From contig CANHOA010000013.1 of NCBI GenBank assembly GCA_947462255.1, positions 1 to 64,000 of the forward strand: a stretch of DNA of 64,000 nucleotides. The letters run 5' to 3'. Every line of letters begins with the position of its first letter. The stretch's first letter is position 1. The notes under the pieces are model-generated. The model was not told the DNA's origin. It did not search any database and saw only the letters and a list, made by a program, of their open reading frames with translations. Shown in pieces: positions 1 through 8,884 of this stretch. This stretch comes from Flavobacteriales bacterium (GTDB taxonomy: Bacteria > Bacteroidota > Bacteroidia > Flavobacteriales_D > Crocinitomicaceae). The translations under genes were made by a program, and so were the position numbers.

Positions 1-22
1 GGATGTAGAAATTAAAGTTTAA
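1..22 (+). CDS. rpsJ: 30S ribosomal protein S10, C-terminal end only (partial)
   Basis: The first 22 bases read in frame as D-V-E-I-K-V followed by TAA. This matches the usual end of Bacteroidota S10 and sits directly before rplC, where rpsJ is expected in the S10 operon. Only six codons are visible, so the call rests on position and this short tail. S10 is a 30S head protein and also a transcription antitermination partner (NusE). Confidence 0.75.
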
Positions 23-38
23 TATTAATAATTAAGTT

Positions 39-653
39 ATGCCTGGAATAATTGGTCGAAAAGTCGGAATGACTAGTATCTACAGTGCCGAGGGTAAGTC
101 ATTACCATGCACAGTGATAGAAGCTGGTCCCTGCGTAGTTACACAACTAAAAACGCAGGACAGAGATGGTTACGAAGCCGTTCAATTAGGATTTGGTGCT
201 CGAAAAGAAAAAAATACCCCGAATGCATTGAAGGGTCATTTCAAAAAAGCGAACACTAGTCCTTTATCAAAATTGGTCGAGTTTAAAGGTTTCAATAATG
301 TGAGTATTGGAGATGTTATTAACGTCACTTTATTCGAAGAAGGTGAGTTTGTTGATGTAGTGGGAACTACAAAAGGAAAAGGCTTTCAAGGTGTTGTTCG
401 ACGTCACGGTTTTGCCGGAGTTGGACAAGCTACACATGGTCAGCATAATCGTTTGCGTGCTCCTGGTTCAATTGGTGCTTGTTCATTCCCAGCTCGGGTA
501 TTCAAAGGAATGAGAATGGCGGGACAAATGGGTAATAAAAGACGCTTGGCACCGAATCTTGAAATACTAAAGGTAATGGCGGATAGAAATATTATAATAG
601 TGAAAGGATCAATTCCTGGAGCTAATGGTTCAACGGTAACAATTAAGAAGTAA
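39..653 (+). CDS. rplC: 50S ribosomal protein L3
   Basis: L3 is an early-assembly 50S protein whose long central loop reaches towards the peptidyl-transferase centre. The 204-residue protein has the expected length (about 205-210). It shows the N-terminal start [12 protein letters not shown], the central loop with [14 protein letters not shown] at about 134-146, and the AGQMG motif at 161-165. It starts 16 bases after the rpsJ stop, and its stop codon overlaps the rplD start by one base, so the two are probably translationally coupled. No zinc or other unusual motif is seen. Confidence 0.98.
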   Translation: MPGIIGRKVGMTSIYSAEGKSLPCTVIEAGPCVVTQLKTQDRDGYEAVQLGFGARKEKNTPNALKGHFKKANTSPLSKLVEFKGFNNVSIGDVINVTLFEEGEFVDVVGTTKGKGFQGVVRRHGFAGVGQATHGQHNRLRAPGSIGACSFPARVFKGMRMAGQMGNKRRLAPNLEILKVMADRNIIIVKGSIPGANGSTVTIKK

Positions 654-1279
654 TGAAAGTAAAAATATACGATGCTACAGGATCGCTTACTTCAAAATCA
701 GTAACGCTATCAGATGATGTTTTTGGTATAGAACCAAATAATCACGCTATCTATCTTGATGTTAAACAGCATTTAGCTAATAGACGTCAAGGAACACATA
801 AAACGAAAGAACGAGCAGAAATCGCAGGTTCTACAAGAAAAATAAAGAAACAAAAAGGTACAGGTGGTGCAAGAGCCGGTAGTGTTAAGTCTGGTACACG
901 CGTAGGTGGTGGAAGAATTTTTGGTCCACGTCCCCGTAACTATCACTTTAAGCTTAATATTAAGCTAAAGCGATTAGCTAGAAAATCTGCGTTTTCCTTT
1001 AAAGCTCAAAATGAAGGGCTTATGGTATTGGAAGACTTGGCTTTTGCGAATGCCAAAACAAAGGAATTTGTGAATTTGATGAATGCACTTCAACTATCAA
1101 ATCAAAAAGTATTATTGATTTTAGGTGATAAAAATGATAGTGTTTATTTAGCTTCTCGAAACCTTGGTAAAGTTAAGGTCGTAACAGCGGATAGCGTTAA
1201 TACTTTTGATGTGCTAAATGCTAAGAAGGTTGTCATGACAAGCAGCTCAGTGGGTCGAATTGAAGAAATACTAAATTAA
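653..1279 (+). CDS. rplD: 50S ribosomal protein L4
   Basis: L4 binds 23S rRNA domain I and sends an extended loop into the peptide exit tunnel. In some bacteria it also represses its own operon. The 208-residue product has the normal length and carries the loop signature KGTGGARAGS at about residues 68-77, followed by a Gly/Arg-rich stretch. Its ATG overlaps the rplC stop by one base and rplW starts five bases after its stop. No upstream leader lies in the window, so L4 autoregulation cannot be judged. Confidence 0.98.
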   Translation: MKVKIYDATGSLTSKSVTLSDDVFGIEPNNHAIYLDVKQHLANRRQGTHKTKERAEIAGSTRKIKKQKGTGGARAGSVKSGTRVGGGRIFGPRPRNYHFKLNIKLKRLARKSAFSFKAQNEGLMVLEDLAFANAKTKEFVNLMNALQLSNQKVLLILGDKNDSVYLASRNLGKVKVVTADSVNTFDVLNAKKVVMTSSSVGRIEEILN

Positions 1280-1284
1280 GGGTT

Positions 1285-1581
1285 ATGCAAGGAATTATTA
1301 AAAAACCAGTAATTACGGAGAAAGCTACAGCGGCAAGCGAAAAGCGAAACGCTTTTTCTTTCGAAGTTGATAGACAGGCAAATAAAATTGAAATTAAAAA
1401 CGCTGTTGAGAAAATGTATGGTGTGCACGTGGTTGCGGTTCGTACATTGAATTATGGCGGTGGTAAGTCTTCTATGAAGTACACTAACAAAGGTATTGTT
1501 GAGCAAAAAAGCAAGCAATGGAAAAAAGCAGTTGTTACTGTAGCAGATGGTGAAACCATTGATTTGTTCACTAATTATTAA
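1285..1581 (+). CDS. rplW: 50S ribosomal protein L23
   Basis: L23 lies at the rim of the exit tunnel and is a docking site for trigger factor and signal recognition particle. The 98-residue protein has the standard size. It opens with the conserved KPVITEKAT element and has the basic central region with [15 protein letters not shown]. It sits between rplD and rplB with gaps of only 5 and 8 bases, as expected in the S10 operon. Confidence is high from both sequence and order. Confidence 0.97.
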   Translation: MQGIIKKPVITEKATAASEKRNAFSFEVDRQANKIEIKNAVEKMYGVHVVAVRTLNYGGGKSSMKYTNKGIVEQKSKQWKKAVVTVADGETIDLFTNY

Positions 1582-1589
1582 TTGAAACA

Positions 1590-2414
1590 ATGAGTTTAAA
1601 AAAATTCAAACCGACAACTCCAGGCCAGCGACATAAAATCGCTGTTGATATGAGTGATATTACTGCGTCTAAGCCAGAGAAAAGCTTGGTTTCTAGCATG
1701 AAGAAATCGGGTGGTAGGAATAATGATGGTAGAATGACTATGCGCTATTTAGGCGGTGGTCACAAACAAAAGTATAGAATCGTTGATTTTAAACGCGATA
1801 AGCATGATGTGCCTGCCACGGTTAAAACAATTGAATATGATCCTAATCGTACAGCAAATATTGCTCTTTTGTTCTATGCTGATGGTGAAAAAAGATATAT
1901 TATCGCTCCAACTGGTTTGAAAGTAGGTGATGTAATTATGTCTGGAAAAACAGCTACACCAAATATCGGTCATGCAATGTTTTTATCAGATGTTCCACTT
2001 GGAACCGTAGTACATAATATTGAATTAAAACCAGGGAAAGGTGGATCGATCGCTCGAGGAGCTGGAACTTATGGTCAACTTAATGCGCGTGATGGACGAT
2101 ACGCAATTGTTAAAATGCCTTCTGGAGAAACTAGATTGATTTTAACTACTTGCTTAGCAACTATTGGTTCTGTATCCAATTCTGAACATAATCTTGCCGT
2201 TTCTGGTAAGGCTGGCCGTTCAAGATGGTTGGGAAGACGACCACGTGTTAGAGGTGTTGTTATGAATCCTGTTGATCACCCAATGGGTGGTGGTGAGGGT
2301 AGAAGCTCCGGAGGTCATCCAAGATCAAGAAATGGAATGCCTGCGAAAGGGTTTAAAACTAGACCAAAGACTAAGTATTCAGATAAGTTTATTATTGAAA
2401 GAAGAAAAAAATAG
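1590..2414 (+). CDS. rplB: 50S ribosomal protein L2
   Basis: L2 is a primary 23S rRNA-binding protein needed for subunit joining and peptidyl-transferase activity. The 274-residue length matches the family (E. coli 273). The near-universal C-terminal block [12 protein letters not shown], followed by SSGGHPRSR, is visible at about 226-246. The Met after DHP replaces the His common in proteobacteria, a substitution I recall as usual in Bacteroidota. It starts 8 bases after rplW and ends 3 bases before rpsS. Confidence 0.98.
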   Translation: MSLKKFKPTTPGQRHKIAVDMSDITASKPEKSLVSSMKKSGGRNNDGRMTMRYLGGGHKQKYRIVDFKRDKHDVPATVKTIEYDPNRTANIALLFYADGEKRYIIAPTGLKVGDVIMSGKTATPNIGHAMFLSDVPLGTVVHNIELKPGKGGSIARGAGTYGQLNARDGRYAIVKMPSGETRLILTTCLATIGSVSNSEHNLAVSGKAGRSRWLGRRPRVRGVVMNPVDHPMGGGEGRSSGGHPRSRNGMPAKGFKTRPKTKYSDKFIIERRKK

Positions 2415-2417
2415 AGT

Positions 2418-2696
2418 ATGAGTAGATCATTGAAAAAACCGCCATTTATTCATTACAAGGTAATGAAGCGTGTTGATGAAGCGCAAGCATCAAAGAGTAA
2501 AGCTGTTATTAAAACTTGGTCTAGAGCTTCAACCATAACGCCAGACTTCGTTGGACTTACTTTCGCAGTGCATAATGGGAATAAATTTATTCCAGTATTT
2601 GTTACCGAAAATATGGTTGGTCATAAGTTAGGAGAGTTTTCTCCAACTAGAAATTACCGAGGTCATGGCGGAAATAAAAAAGATAAAAAACGATAA
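2418..2696 (+). CDS. rpsS: 30S ribosomal protein S19
   Basis: S19 is a 30S head protein that pairs with S13 near the A-site finger. The 92-residue product begins [12 protein letters not shown] and contains the conserved [18 protein letters not shown] block near residues 68-85. Length and order (after rplB, before rplV) are standard. It lies three bases after rplB, so translation is probably coupled. Confidence 0.98.
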   Translation: MSRSLKKPPFIHYKVMKRVDEAQASKSKAVIKTWSRASTITPDFVGLTFAVHNGNKFIPVFVTENMVGHKLGEFSPTRNYRGHGGNKKDKKR

Positions 2697-2711
2697 GATA
2701 ATTAGATAGTC

Positions 2712-3107
2712 ATGGGTGCTAGAAAAAGATTAAGGGCAGAAATGCTTAAAGAAACGAAGAAAAAAACAGCCATCGCTGAATTGAATAATTCTACGATCTC
2801 ACCAAGAAAAATGAGGTTGGTAGCGGATATGATTCGGGGAATGGAAGTTAATAAAGCGTTGAATGTATTGAATCATAATGCCAAAGATGCTTCGTTAAGC
2901 TTGGGTAAATTATTACGCTCCGCAATTGCAAATTGGGAAGCTAAGAATGAAGGGTTAGACGTTAGCCAAGAGAACTTGATTGTTAAGACAATCGATGTTG
3001 CAGGTGGCGCCATGTTAAAAAGAGTACAGCCTGCTCCTCAAGGTAGGGCACATAGAATTAGAAAAAGATCAAATCACGTGACTATCATAGTTGATGGCGT
3101 TAAATAA
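2712..3107 (+). CDS. rplV: 50S ribosomal protein L22
   Basis: L22 contacts all 23S rRNA domains, and its beta-hairpin lines the exit tunnel near the macrolide site. The protein has 131 residues, including an N-terminal extension of about 20 residues ([20 protein letters not shown]) before the conserved core that begins around [19 protein letters not shown]. The beta-hairpin with [19 protein letters not shown] is intact at the C-terminus. The ATG used is the first in frame after rpsS; an internal ATG at residue 11 is an alternative start. Confidence 0.97.
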   Translation: MGARKRLRAEMLKETKKKTAIAELNNSTISPRKMRLVADMIRGMEVNKALNVLNHNAKDASLSLGKLLRSAIANWEAKNEGLDVSQENLIVKTIDVAGGAMLKRVQPAPQGRAHRIRKRSNHVTIIVDGVK

Positions 3108-3117
3108 TTAGTAAGAA

Positions 3118-3837
3118 ATGGGACAAAAAACAAATCCAATTGGCAATAGGTTAGGTTACATCACAGGATGGGAATCAAACTGGTATGGTGGAAATGATTA
3201 CAAAGACAAAATTGTTGAGGATGATCAAATTCGTAAGTATCTAAGCGCAAGGCTTATTAAGGCAAGTATTTCTAAAATAATTATCGAACGAACTTTGAAG
3301 TTAGTTACGGTAACAATTAATACTGCTCGACCAGGTGTTATTATTGGTAAAGGTGGACAAGAAGTTGATAAATTAAAAGAAGAATTAAAGAAGATTACTA
3401 AAAAAGAAATTCAAATCAACATTTTTGAAGTTAAACGACCTGAATTGGATGCTCGTTTAGTGGCTGATGGTGTTGCTAGACAATTGGAGGCTAGGATTTC
3501 ATTCCGTAGGGCAATTAAAATGTCAATTGCTTCTACAATGAGAATGGGTGCTGAAGGAATTAAAATTAAAATTTCTGGTCGTTTGAATGGTGCGGAAATG
3601 GCTCGATCTGAAATGTATAAGGATGGAAGAACTCCTCTTCATACTTTTAGAGCGGATATTGATTATGCACTTTCTGAAGCGCATACTACCTATGGAAGAC
3701 TTGGAATAAAAGTGTGGATTTGTCGTGGTGAAGTATATGGAAAAAGAGATTTGTCTCCAAATGTGGGGGTTTCTACTCAATCAAACAATCCTGTGCCAAA
3801 CAATAGACCAATGGCACCAAAAAGAAAGAAAAAATAA
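3118..3837 (+). CDS. rpsC: 30S ribosomal protein S3
   Basis: S3 lies at the mRNA entry channel and contributes to ribosomal helicase activity. The 239-residue protein begins [15 protein letters not shown]. It has a type II KH domain with the GxxG-type loop [13 protein letters not shown] near residues 74-86 and the C-terminal S3 domain with [12 protein letters not shown]. The tail ends in a basic run (KRKKK). It starts 10 bases after rplV and is followed by rplP, the normal order. Confidence 0.98.
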   Translation: MGQKTNPIGNRLGYITGWESNWYGGNDYKDKIVEDDQIRKYLSARLIKASISKIIIERTLKLVTVTINTARPGVIIGKGGQEVDKLKEELKKITKKEIQINIFEVKRPELDARLVADGVARQLEARISFRRAIKMSIASTMRMGAEGIKIKISGRLNGAEMARSEMYKDGRTPLHTFRADIDYALSEAHTTYGRLGIKVWICRGEVYGKRDLSPNVGVSTQSNNPVPNNRPMAPKRKKK

Positions 3838-3857
3838 AACGGAGTAAATAGATAAAA

Positions 3858-4283
3858 ATGTTACAACCTAAAAGAACAAAATTTAGAAGAGTACAAAAAG
3901 GAAGAACCACTGGTTTAGCTCATAGAGGAGCGACTATTGCTTTTGGTTCTTTTGGCCTGAAAACGTTGGAGCCAGGATGGATCACTTCTCGTCAAATTGA
4001 AGCTTCTCGTATCGCGGTAACGCGCTACATGAAAAGAGAAGGAAAGGTTTGGATTAGACTTTTTCCTGATAAGCCTGTTACATCTAAGCCTGCAGAGGTA
4101 AGGATGGGTAAAGGTAAAGGTGCCCCAAGTCACTGGGTGGCAGTTGTTAAGCCAGGTAAAATTATGTTTGAAGCGGATGGCGTTTCTTACGAAATCGCTA
4201 AAGAAGCAATGCGATTGGCAGCACAGAAGTTACCCGTTAAGTGTAAGTTCGTTGTGAGAAATGATTTTGTTATACCGATTTAA
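3858..4283 (+). CDS. rplP: 50S ribosomal protein L16
   Basis: L16 helps position A-site tRNA in the 50S subunit. The 141-residue product shows the family start [16 protein letters not shown] and the motif [19 protein letters not shown] at about 82-100. Its length is only slightly above E. coli L16 (136). It lies 20 bases after rpsC and 12 before rpmC. The arginine region hydroxylated in some bacteria (RMGKGKG) is present, but modification cannot be judged from sequence. Confidence 0.98.
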   Translation: MLQPKRTKFRRVQKGRTTGLAHRGATIAFGSFGLKTLEPGWITSRQIEASRIAVTRYMKREGKVWIRLFPDKPVTSKPAEVRMGKGKGAPSHWVAVVKPGKIMFEADGVSYEIAKEAMRLAAQKLPVKCKFVVRNDFVIPI

Positions 4284-4295
4284 TTTATAATTAAA

Positions 4296-4502
4296 ATGAA
4301 ACGAGAAGAAATAGTGCTTTTATCGAACGAGGATTTAACGAAACGTTTGAAAGATTTTAAAGATCAAATGATCAATTTAAAGTTAACGCATAAGATGGCA
4401 CCCATCGAAAATCCGATGAGAATAACAGGTTTGCGTAAAATAATTGCTCGGTTGTGTACTGAGTTAACGGTTAGAGAAAATATGGCGAAAGCCGAAAATT
4501 AA
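4296..4502 (+). CDS. rpmC: 50S ribosomal protein L29
   Basis: L29 is a small helical protein near L23 at the tunnel exit. The 68-residue product is two predicted helices, with the conserved LKDFKDQMINLKLTHKMAPI segment and a second helix containing the IARLCTELTVRE stretch. Size and position between rplP and rpsQ are standard. The gap to rpsQ is 9 bases. Confidence 0.96.
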   Translation: MKREEIVLLSNEDLTKRLKDFKDQMINLKLTHKMAPIENPMRITGLRKIIARLCTELTVRENMAKAEN

Positions 4503-4511
4503 AAAGCTTAT

Positions 4512-4769
4512 ATGGAAAAGCGGAATCTTAGAAAAGAGAAAATAGGTACGGTGACAAGTAACAAAATGGAGAAATCTATCGTAGTTGCTGTTGAACGAAA
4601 AGTGAAGCACCCGAAGTATGGTAAGTTTGTGAAAATGACTACCAAATTCGTCGCACACGATGAAAAGAATGATTGTAATGAGGGCGATACCGTTCGAATT
4701 ATGGAAACTCGTCCTTTGAGTAAATCAAAGAATTGGAGATTAGTAGAAATTGTTGAAAGAGCGAAATAA
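4512..4769 (+). CDS. rpsQ: 30S ribosomal protein S17
   Basis: S17 is an OB-fold primary 16S rRNA binder. The 85-residue protein carries the family signature around [18 protein letters not shown] and HPKYGKFV, and the C-terminal [20 protein letters not shown] block. It lies between rpmC and rplN with single-digit gaps, as usual in the spc operon. Confidence 0.98.
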   Translation: MEKRNLRKEKIGTVTSNKMEKSIVVAVERKVKHPKYGKFVKMTTKFVAHDEKNDCNEGDTVRIMETRPLSKSKNWRLVEIVERAK

Positions 4770-4777
4770 ACTGAATA

Positions 4778-5146
4778 ATGATACAAACAGAATCTAGACT
4801 TTCAGTAGCAGATAATTCCGGAGCAAAGGAAGTCCTTTGTATACGAGTATTGGGTGGTACCAGAAGACGTTACGCGTCAGTAGGTGACAAAATTGTTGTC
4901 GCTGTGAAAAGTGCCATGCCCAATGGAGCTGTGAAAAAAGGAACTGTCGCAAAGGCAGTAGTTGTGAGAACAAAAAAAGAAATCAGAAGGCCTGATGGAT
5001 CGTATATTCGATTTGATGATAACGCTTGTGTTATTTTAAATCAAACAGGTGAAATGCGAGGCACTCGTATTTTCGGACCTGTTGCGCGTGAATTGCGAGA
5101 AAACAACTTTATGAAAATTGTTTCATTGGCACCTGAAGTGTTATAA
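4778..5146 (+). CDS. rplN: 50S ribosomal protein L14
   Basis: L14 is an intersubunit-bridge protein and the docking site of the silencing factor RsfS. The 122-residue length equals the family norm. The highly conserved start ([18 protein letters not shown]) and the segment [15 protein letters not shown] are intact. It starts 8 bases after rpsQ and ends 10 bases before rplX. Confidence 0.98.
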   Translation: MIQTESRLSVADNSGAKEVLCIRVLGGTRRRYASVGDKIVVAVKSAMPNGAVKKGTVAKAVVVRTKKEIRRPDGSYIRFDDNACVILNQTGEMRGTRIFGPVARELRENNFMKIVSLAPEVL

Positions 5147-5156
5147 TTAGTACAAT

Positions 5157-5471
5157 ATGCAAAAGAAATTAAACATAAAAGTAGGAGATTCTGTTCGTGT
5201 TATCTGCGGATCCTCCAAAGGACAAGAAGGAAATGTTACGGCTATTGATCGCACTAAAATGAGGGTAACTGTTCAGGGTGTAAACATGATCAAAAAGCAT
5301 AATAAGCCTAGTGCTTCAAACCCGCAAGGTGGAATTGAAGAAAAAGAAGGAACGGTTCACATCTCAAATTTGATGGTGGTTGTGAATGGAGAAGCGTCTA
5401 GAATTGGACGGAAATTGAATGAAAAAGGAAAATTGGTTAGATACGCTAAAAAATCAGGAGAAGTAATATAA
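5157..5471 (+). CDS. rplX: 50S ribosomal protein L24
   Basis: L24 is a KOW-domain assembly initiator protein of the 50S subunit. The 104-residue product has the KOW motif near the N-terminus ([18 protein letters not shown]) and the expected [12 protein letters not shown] segment. Its last base is the first base of rplE, so the two genes overlap by one base and are probably coupled. Confidence 0.97.
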   Translation: MQKKLNIKVGDSVRVICGSSKGQEGNVTAIDRTKMRVTVQGVNMIKKHNKPSASNPQGGIEEKEGTVHISNLMVVVNGEASRIGRKLNEKGKLVRYAKKSGEVI

Positions 5472-6025
5472 TGACGACTTATTCACCAAGACTTAAGGAA
5501 AGGTATAACACTGAAATTATTCAAGGGTTAACTGAACAATTTGGATACACTTCTGTAATGAGGGTTCCTAAATTGAAAAAAATTGTACTAAGCCAGGGCG
5601 TTGGAGATGCCGTAGCAGATAAAAAGTTAATTGAAAGTGCTGCAGCTGATCTTTCTAGAATCGCTGGACAAAAAGCAATTACAACATTGTCGAAAAAAGA
5701 TATCTCGAACTTTAAGCTGAGAAAAGGAATGCCAATCGGTACGAAAGTTACTTTGAGAGGCGATAGAATGTACGATTTTTTAGATCGACTTCTAGCTGTA
5801 TCTTTGCCAAGAACAAGAGACTTTAGAGGGATTAACCCTAAAGGTTTTGATGGTAGAGGTAATTTCAACCTCGGAATTAAAGAGCATATAATTTTTCCGG
5901 AAATAGATATCGATAAAGTTAACCGAATACTAGGAATGGACATTTCGTTTGTAACCAGTGCTGAAAGTGATGAAGAAGCTAAAGCATTATTAGACGCATT
6001 TGGGTTTCCATTTATTAAAAAATAA
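5471..6025 (+). CDS. rplE: 50S ribosomal protein L5
   Basis: L5 binds 5S rRNA and forms a bridge to the 30S head. The 184-residue protein has the family core: [12 protein letters not shown] near residue 38, the [16 protein letters not shown] stretch at about 78-93, and the C-terminal PEIDIDKV element. Length is typical (about 179-185). It overlaps rplX by one base and is followed six bases later by rpsN. Confidence 0.98.
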   Translation: MTTYSPRLKERYNTEIIQGLTEQFGYTSVMRVPKLKKIVLSQGVGDAVADKKLIESAAADLSRIAGQKAITTLSKKDISNFKLRKGMPIGTKVTLRGDRMYDFLDRLLAVSLPRTRDFRGINPKGFDGRGNFNLGIKEHIIFPEIDIDKVNRILGMDISFVTSAESDEEAKALLDAFGFPFIKK

Positions 6026-6031
6026 AAAGGA

Positions 6032-6346
6032 ATGGCAAAAGAATCAATGAAAGCGCGTGAGCGCAAAAGAGAAAGGTTGGTTGATAGATACGCTAAAAAG
6101 CGTGCTGAACTAACAAAAGTATTGAAATCAACATCTGCAGATGAAAATGTGCAGGCGGAAAAATGGAACGCCATGATGGCTTTACAAAAACTGCCGGCTA
6201 ATTCTTCGAAAGTAAGAAAGCATAACCGATGTGGATTAACGGGACGCCCAAGAGGGTATATGAGACAATTTGGTATTTCAAGGGTGACGTTTAGAGAAAT
6301 GGCACTAAACGGAAAAATACCGGGTGTGAAAAAAGCAAGTTGGTAA
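6032..6346 (+). CDS. rpsN: 30S ribosomal protein S14, long zinc-independent form
   Basis: S14 organises the 30S head. The protein has 104 residues, with start [16 protein letters not shown] and end [25 protein letters not shown] (conserved to the final Trp). Only one Cys ([11 protein letters not shown]) is present, so it lacks the CxxC...CxxC zinc knuckle and is the long C-minus form. It is longer than the roughly 89-residue S14 I recall from most Bacteroidota and close to the E. coli form (101). The extra length sits in the middle (about residues 30-55). Confidence 0.97.
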   Translation: MAKESMKARERKRERLVDRYAKKRAELTKVLKSTSADENVQAEKWNAMMALQKLPANSSKVRKHNRCGLTGRPRGYMRQFGISRVTFREMALNGKIPGVKKASW

Positions 6347-6365
6347 TTGAATTAATAAATAGAAA

Positions 6366-6764
6366 ATGACTACAGATCCTATAGCAGACTTTTTAACCCG
6401 AATTCGTAATGCGAGTTCAGCAGGTTTGAAAATGGTTGAAATACCTGGGTCGAATATTAAACGCGCAATGACGCAAATTTTATTCGATCAAGGGTATATT
6501 TTGAATTATAAATTTGATGATGACGATAAACAAGGCATCATTAAAATAGCGTTGAAATATAATATTTCAACCAGAGTGCCAGCAATAACTAAATTACAAC
6601 GTGCCTCTAGACCAGGTCTTCGAAAGTATAGCGGTTCTGCTGAAATGCCGCGGGTTTTAAACGGTCTCGGTATCGCCATAGTTTCAACTTCTAACGGTGT
6701 TATTACCGATAAAGAAGCAAGAAAATTGAAAGTTGGCGGTGAGGTTTTATGTTATGTATATTAA
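6366..6764 (+). CDS. rpsH: 30S ribosomal protein S8
   Basis: S8 is a primary binder of 16S rRNA helix 21 and, in E. coli, the spc operon repressor. The 132-residue protein has the typical start MTTDPIADFLTRIRNA and the C-terminal signature GIAIVSTSNGVITDKEARKL followed by the GGEVLCYVY end. Size and order are standard. No S8-binding leader structure was looked for by folding. Confidence 0.98.
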   Translation: MTTDPIADFLTRIRNASSAGLKMVEIPGSNIKRAMTQILFDQGYILNYKFDDDDKQGIIKIALKYNISTRVPAITKLQRASRPGLRKYSGSAEMPRVLNGLGIAIVSTSNGVITDKEARKLKVGGEVLCYVY

Positions 6765-6781
6765 TAATTAAGTTGTAGAAG

Positions 6782-7336
6782 ATGTCAAGAATTGGAAAAC
6801 TACCTATAAATATACCGGCTGGCGTTGATGTAAATATCAACGGTACTACGGTTACTGTTAAAGGTAAATTAGGAGAAATGTCACAGGAAATAGATACATG
6901 TATTACGTTATCTATTGATAATGGTGTTATAACTTTTGTGAGAGAATCAGAAGCTCCAAGCCATCGTTCCAAACATGGTTTGTATCGTGCGCTAATTCAA
7001 AATATGATCATCGGTGTCTCTGAAGGTTTTAAGAAACAAATGGAGGTAATTGGTGTCGGTTTTAGAGCAAATGCTGTAGGACAGCAAATTGAATTGTCGC
7101 TTGGATTCTCCCATTCAATTATATTGGAAGTGCCAGACCAAGTTAAGTTAACAACCGTTACTGAAAAAGGTAAAGCGCCACTTGTTACTATTGAATCTTA
7201 TGACAAGCAATTGTTAGGGCAAGTAGCAGCGAAAATTAGAGGCATGAGAAAACCTGAACCATACAAAGGAAAAGGTATTCGATTCTTAGGTGAAGAAATT
7301 AGAAGAAAAGCTGGTAAATCAGCAGGTAAGAAATAA
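6782..7336 (+). CDS. rplF: 50S ribosomal protein L6
   Basis: L6 lies near the GTPase-associated centre. The 184-residue protein has two tandem L6 folds and the conserved start MSRIGKLPINIPAGV. The C-terminal signature RKPEPYKGKGIRFLGEEIRR is present at about residues 158-177. The gap from rpsH is 17 bases and to rplR 10 bases. Confidence 0.98.
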   Translation: MSRIGKLPINIPAGVDVNINGTTVTVKGKLGEMSQEIDTCITLSIDNGVITFVRESEAPSHRSKHGLYRALIQNMIIGVSEGFKKQMEVIGVGFRANAVGQQIELSLGFSHSIILEVPDQVKLTTVTEKGKAPLVTIESYDKQLLGQVAAKIRGMRKPEPYKGKGIRFLGEEIRRKAGKSAGKK

Positions 7337-7346
7337 ATAAGTAATC

Positions 7347-7700
7347 ATGGCATTAGATAAAGTTTTAAGACGAGCAAAAATTAAGCGAAGAATTCGCAAA
7401 AAGATTAGCGGTACCGCAATGGTTCCTCGCCTATCTGTGTATAGAAGCAATAAGCAAATCTATGCGCAAATTATTGATGATATCAGTGGGAAAACACTTG
7501 CGTCCGCCGGATCTATTAAAGATAAAGCAGCTCAAAAAGTGGCGAAATTAAACCAAGCAACCTTGGTTGGGAAGATGATCGCTGATAAAGCTAAAAAAGC
7601 AGGTATCGAAACAGTTGTTTTTGATCGTAATGGTTATTTATATCACGGTAGAGTTAAATCACTTGCTGATTCCGCTCGTGAAGCTGGACTTAAATTTTAA
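7347..7700 (+). CDS. rplR: 50S ribosomal protein L18
   Basis: L18 binds 5S rRNA together with L5. The 117-residue product matches the family length exactly. It shows an Arg/Lys-rich N-terminus ([16 protein letters not shown]), the [17 protein letters not shown] strand region, and the C-terminal [20 protein letters not shown] motif. It sits between rplF and rpsE with gaps of 10 and 6 bases. Confidence 0.98.
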   Translation: MALDKVLRRAKIKRRIRKKISGTAMVPRLSVYRSNKQIYAQIIDDISGKTLASAGSIKDKAAQKVAKLNQATLVGKMIADKAKKAGIETVVFDRNGYLYHGRVKSLADSAREAGLKF

Positions 7701-7706
7701 TAAGAA

Positions 7707-8222
7707 ATGAGCGCAATAGCAAATAGAGTAAAATCATCAGACATTGAACTTAAAGATAAGTTAGTGGCTGTAAATCGTGTAACTAAAGTTACCAAAGGTG
7801 GACGTACATTTAGTTTTTCAGCAATTGTTGTTGTTGGTGACGAAAATGGTGTAGTAGGTCATGGCCTAGGAAAAGCCAAAGAAGTAACTGAAGCCATCAC
7901 CAAAGGTATTGATGATGCCAAGAAAAACTTAATTCGAGTGCCTATTCTACATGGTACAGTTCCTCATACCCAAAAAGGAAAGTACGGTGGAGCTGAAGTG
8001 TTGCTTAAACCAGCAACTAATGGTACTGGAGTTATTGCAGGTGGTGCAATGCGTGCTGTACTTGAAAGTGTTGGAGTTCATAATGTATTGGCGAAATCGC
8101 AGGGTTCGTCTAATCCACACAACGTGGTGAAGGCTACCATAGATGCGCTTTCTAAAATGCGCGATGCATTGGCTGTTGCGCGTCAAAGAGGAATCTCACT
8201 TGAGAAAGTGTTTAACGGTTAA
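7707..8222 (+). CDS. rpsE: 30S ribosomal protein S5
   Basis: S5 is involved in translational fidelity and mRNA unwinding at the entry channel. The 171-residue protein has the double-stranded-RNA-like N-terminal domain with the signature [16 protein letters not shown]. The C-terminal domain has [19 protein letters not shown] and [15 protein letters not shown]. All are intact and typical in spacing. It is followed 6 bases later by rpmD. Confidence 0.98.
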   Translation: MSAIANRVKSSDIELKDKLVAVNRVTKVTKGGRTFSFSAIVVVGDENGVVGHGLGKAKEVTEAITKGIDDAKKNLIRVPILHGTVPHTQKGKYGGAEVLLKPATNGTGVIAGGAMRAVLESVGVHNVLAKSQGSSNPHNVVKATIDALSKMRDALAVARQRGISLEKVFNG

Positions 8223-8228
8223 TAGAAA

Positions 8229-8411
8229 ATGATCATGAGTATTATAAAAATAAAACAAGTTAAAAGTGCTATTAAACGACCTGCTGATCAAAAAGCAACG
8301 ATAAAAGCACTTGGATTTAGAAAGCTGAACCAAACCATTGAAAAGGAAGGTACGCCTCAAATCTTAGGAATGATAAATAAGGTGAAACACCTTTTAGTAG
8401 TTGTTGAATAG
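8229..8411 (+). CDS. rpmD: 50S ribosomal protein L30
   Basis: L30 is a small 50S protein. The 60-residue product contains the family motif IKIKQVKSAIKRPADQKATI and the RKLNQTIE helix. Two in-frame ATGs (8229 and 8235) are possible starts; the second (MSIIKIKQ) gives the more typical 58-residue length. Its place between rpsE and rplO is the usual spc order. Confidence 0.95.
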   Translation: MIMSIIKIKQVKSAIKRPADQKATIKALGFRKLNQTIEKEGTPQILGMINKVKHLLVVVE

Positions 8412-8426
8412 TAAGAAATAGAACAA

Positions 8427-8873
8427 ATGGAATTAAATAATTTGACACCTGCTAAAGGGTCTGTAAAAAAAGAAAAAAGAATTGCTAGAGGGCAAGGTTC
8501 TGGACATGGTGGAACTTCCACTCGTGGTCATAAAGGAGCGAAGTCAAGATCTGGTTATTCTAAGAAAATAGGATTTGAAGGTGGACAAATGCCGCTTCAA
8601 AGACGTGTACCTAAGTTTGGATTTAAAAATATTAATCGTGTTGAATATAAAGCGATCAATATTGACGCTATTCAAATGCTAGCTGAAACTAAAGGTATTA
8701 CCGATTTTAATATGGATGTATACAGAGAAAACGGCCTAATATCTAATAATGATTTAGTTAAAATTTTAGGTAGAGGAGAATTAAAATCAAAAGTGTCTAT
8801 TTCAGCGCATCAATTTTCTGCAAAGGCAATTGAGTTGATTGAAACGAATGGAGGAAACTATACAAAAATCTGA
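8427..8873 (+). CDS. rplO: 50S ribosomal protein L15
   Basis: L15 is a late-assembly 50S protein. The 148-residue protein has the Gly/Arg-rich N-terminal extension with RIARGQGSGHGGTSTRGHKG and GGQMPLQRRVPKFGF, both hallmarks of the family, plus the C-terminal globular domain ending near ELIETNGG. It precedes secY by 11 bases, as in most bacteria. Confidence 0.98.
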   Translation: MELNNLTPAKGSVKKEKRIARGQGSGHGGTSTRGHKGAKSRSGYSKKIGFEGGQMPLQRRVPKFGFKNINRVEYKAINIDAIQMLAETKGITDFNMDVYRENGLISNNDLVKILGRGELKSKVSISAHQFSAKAIELIETNGGNYTKI

Positions 8874-8884
8874 TTAACTGTTAA

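Noticed and set aside
5521-6174. 217-codon open frame on the minus strand over rplE and rpsN
   Set aside because: It runs against two certain ribosomal genes, has no family motif, and reflects codon bias on the other strand.
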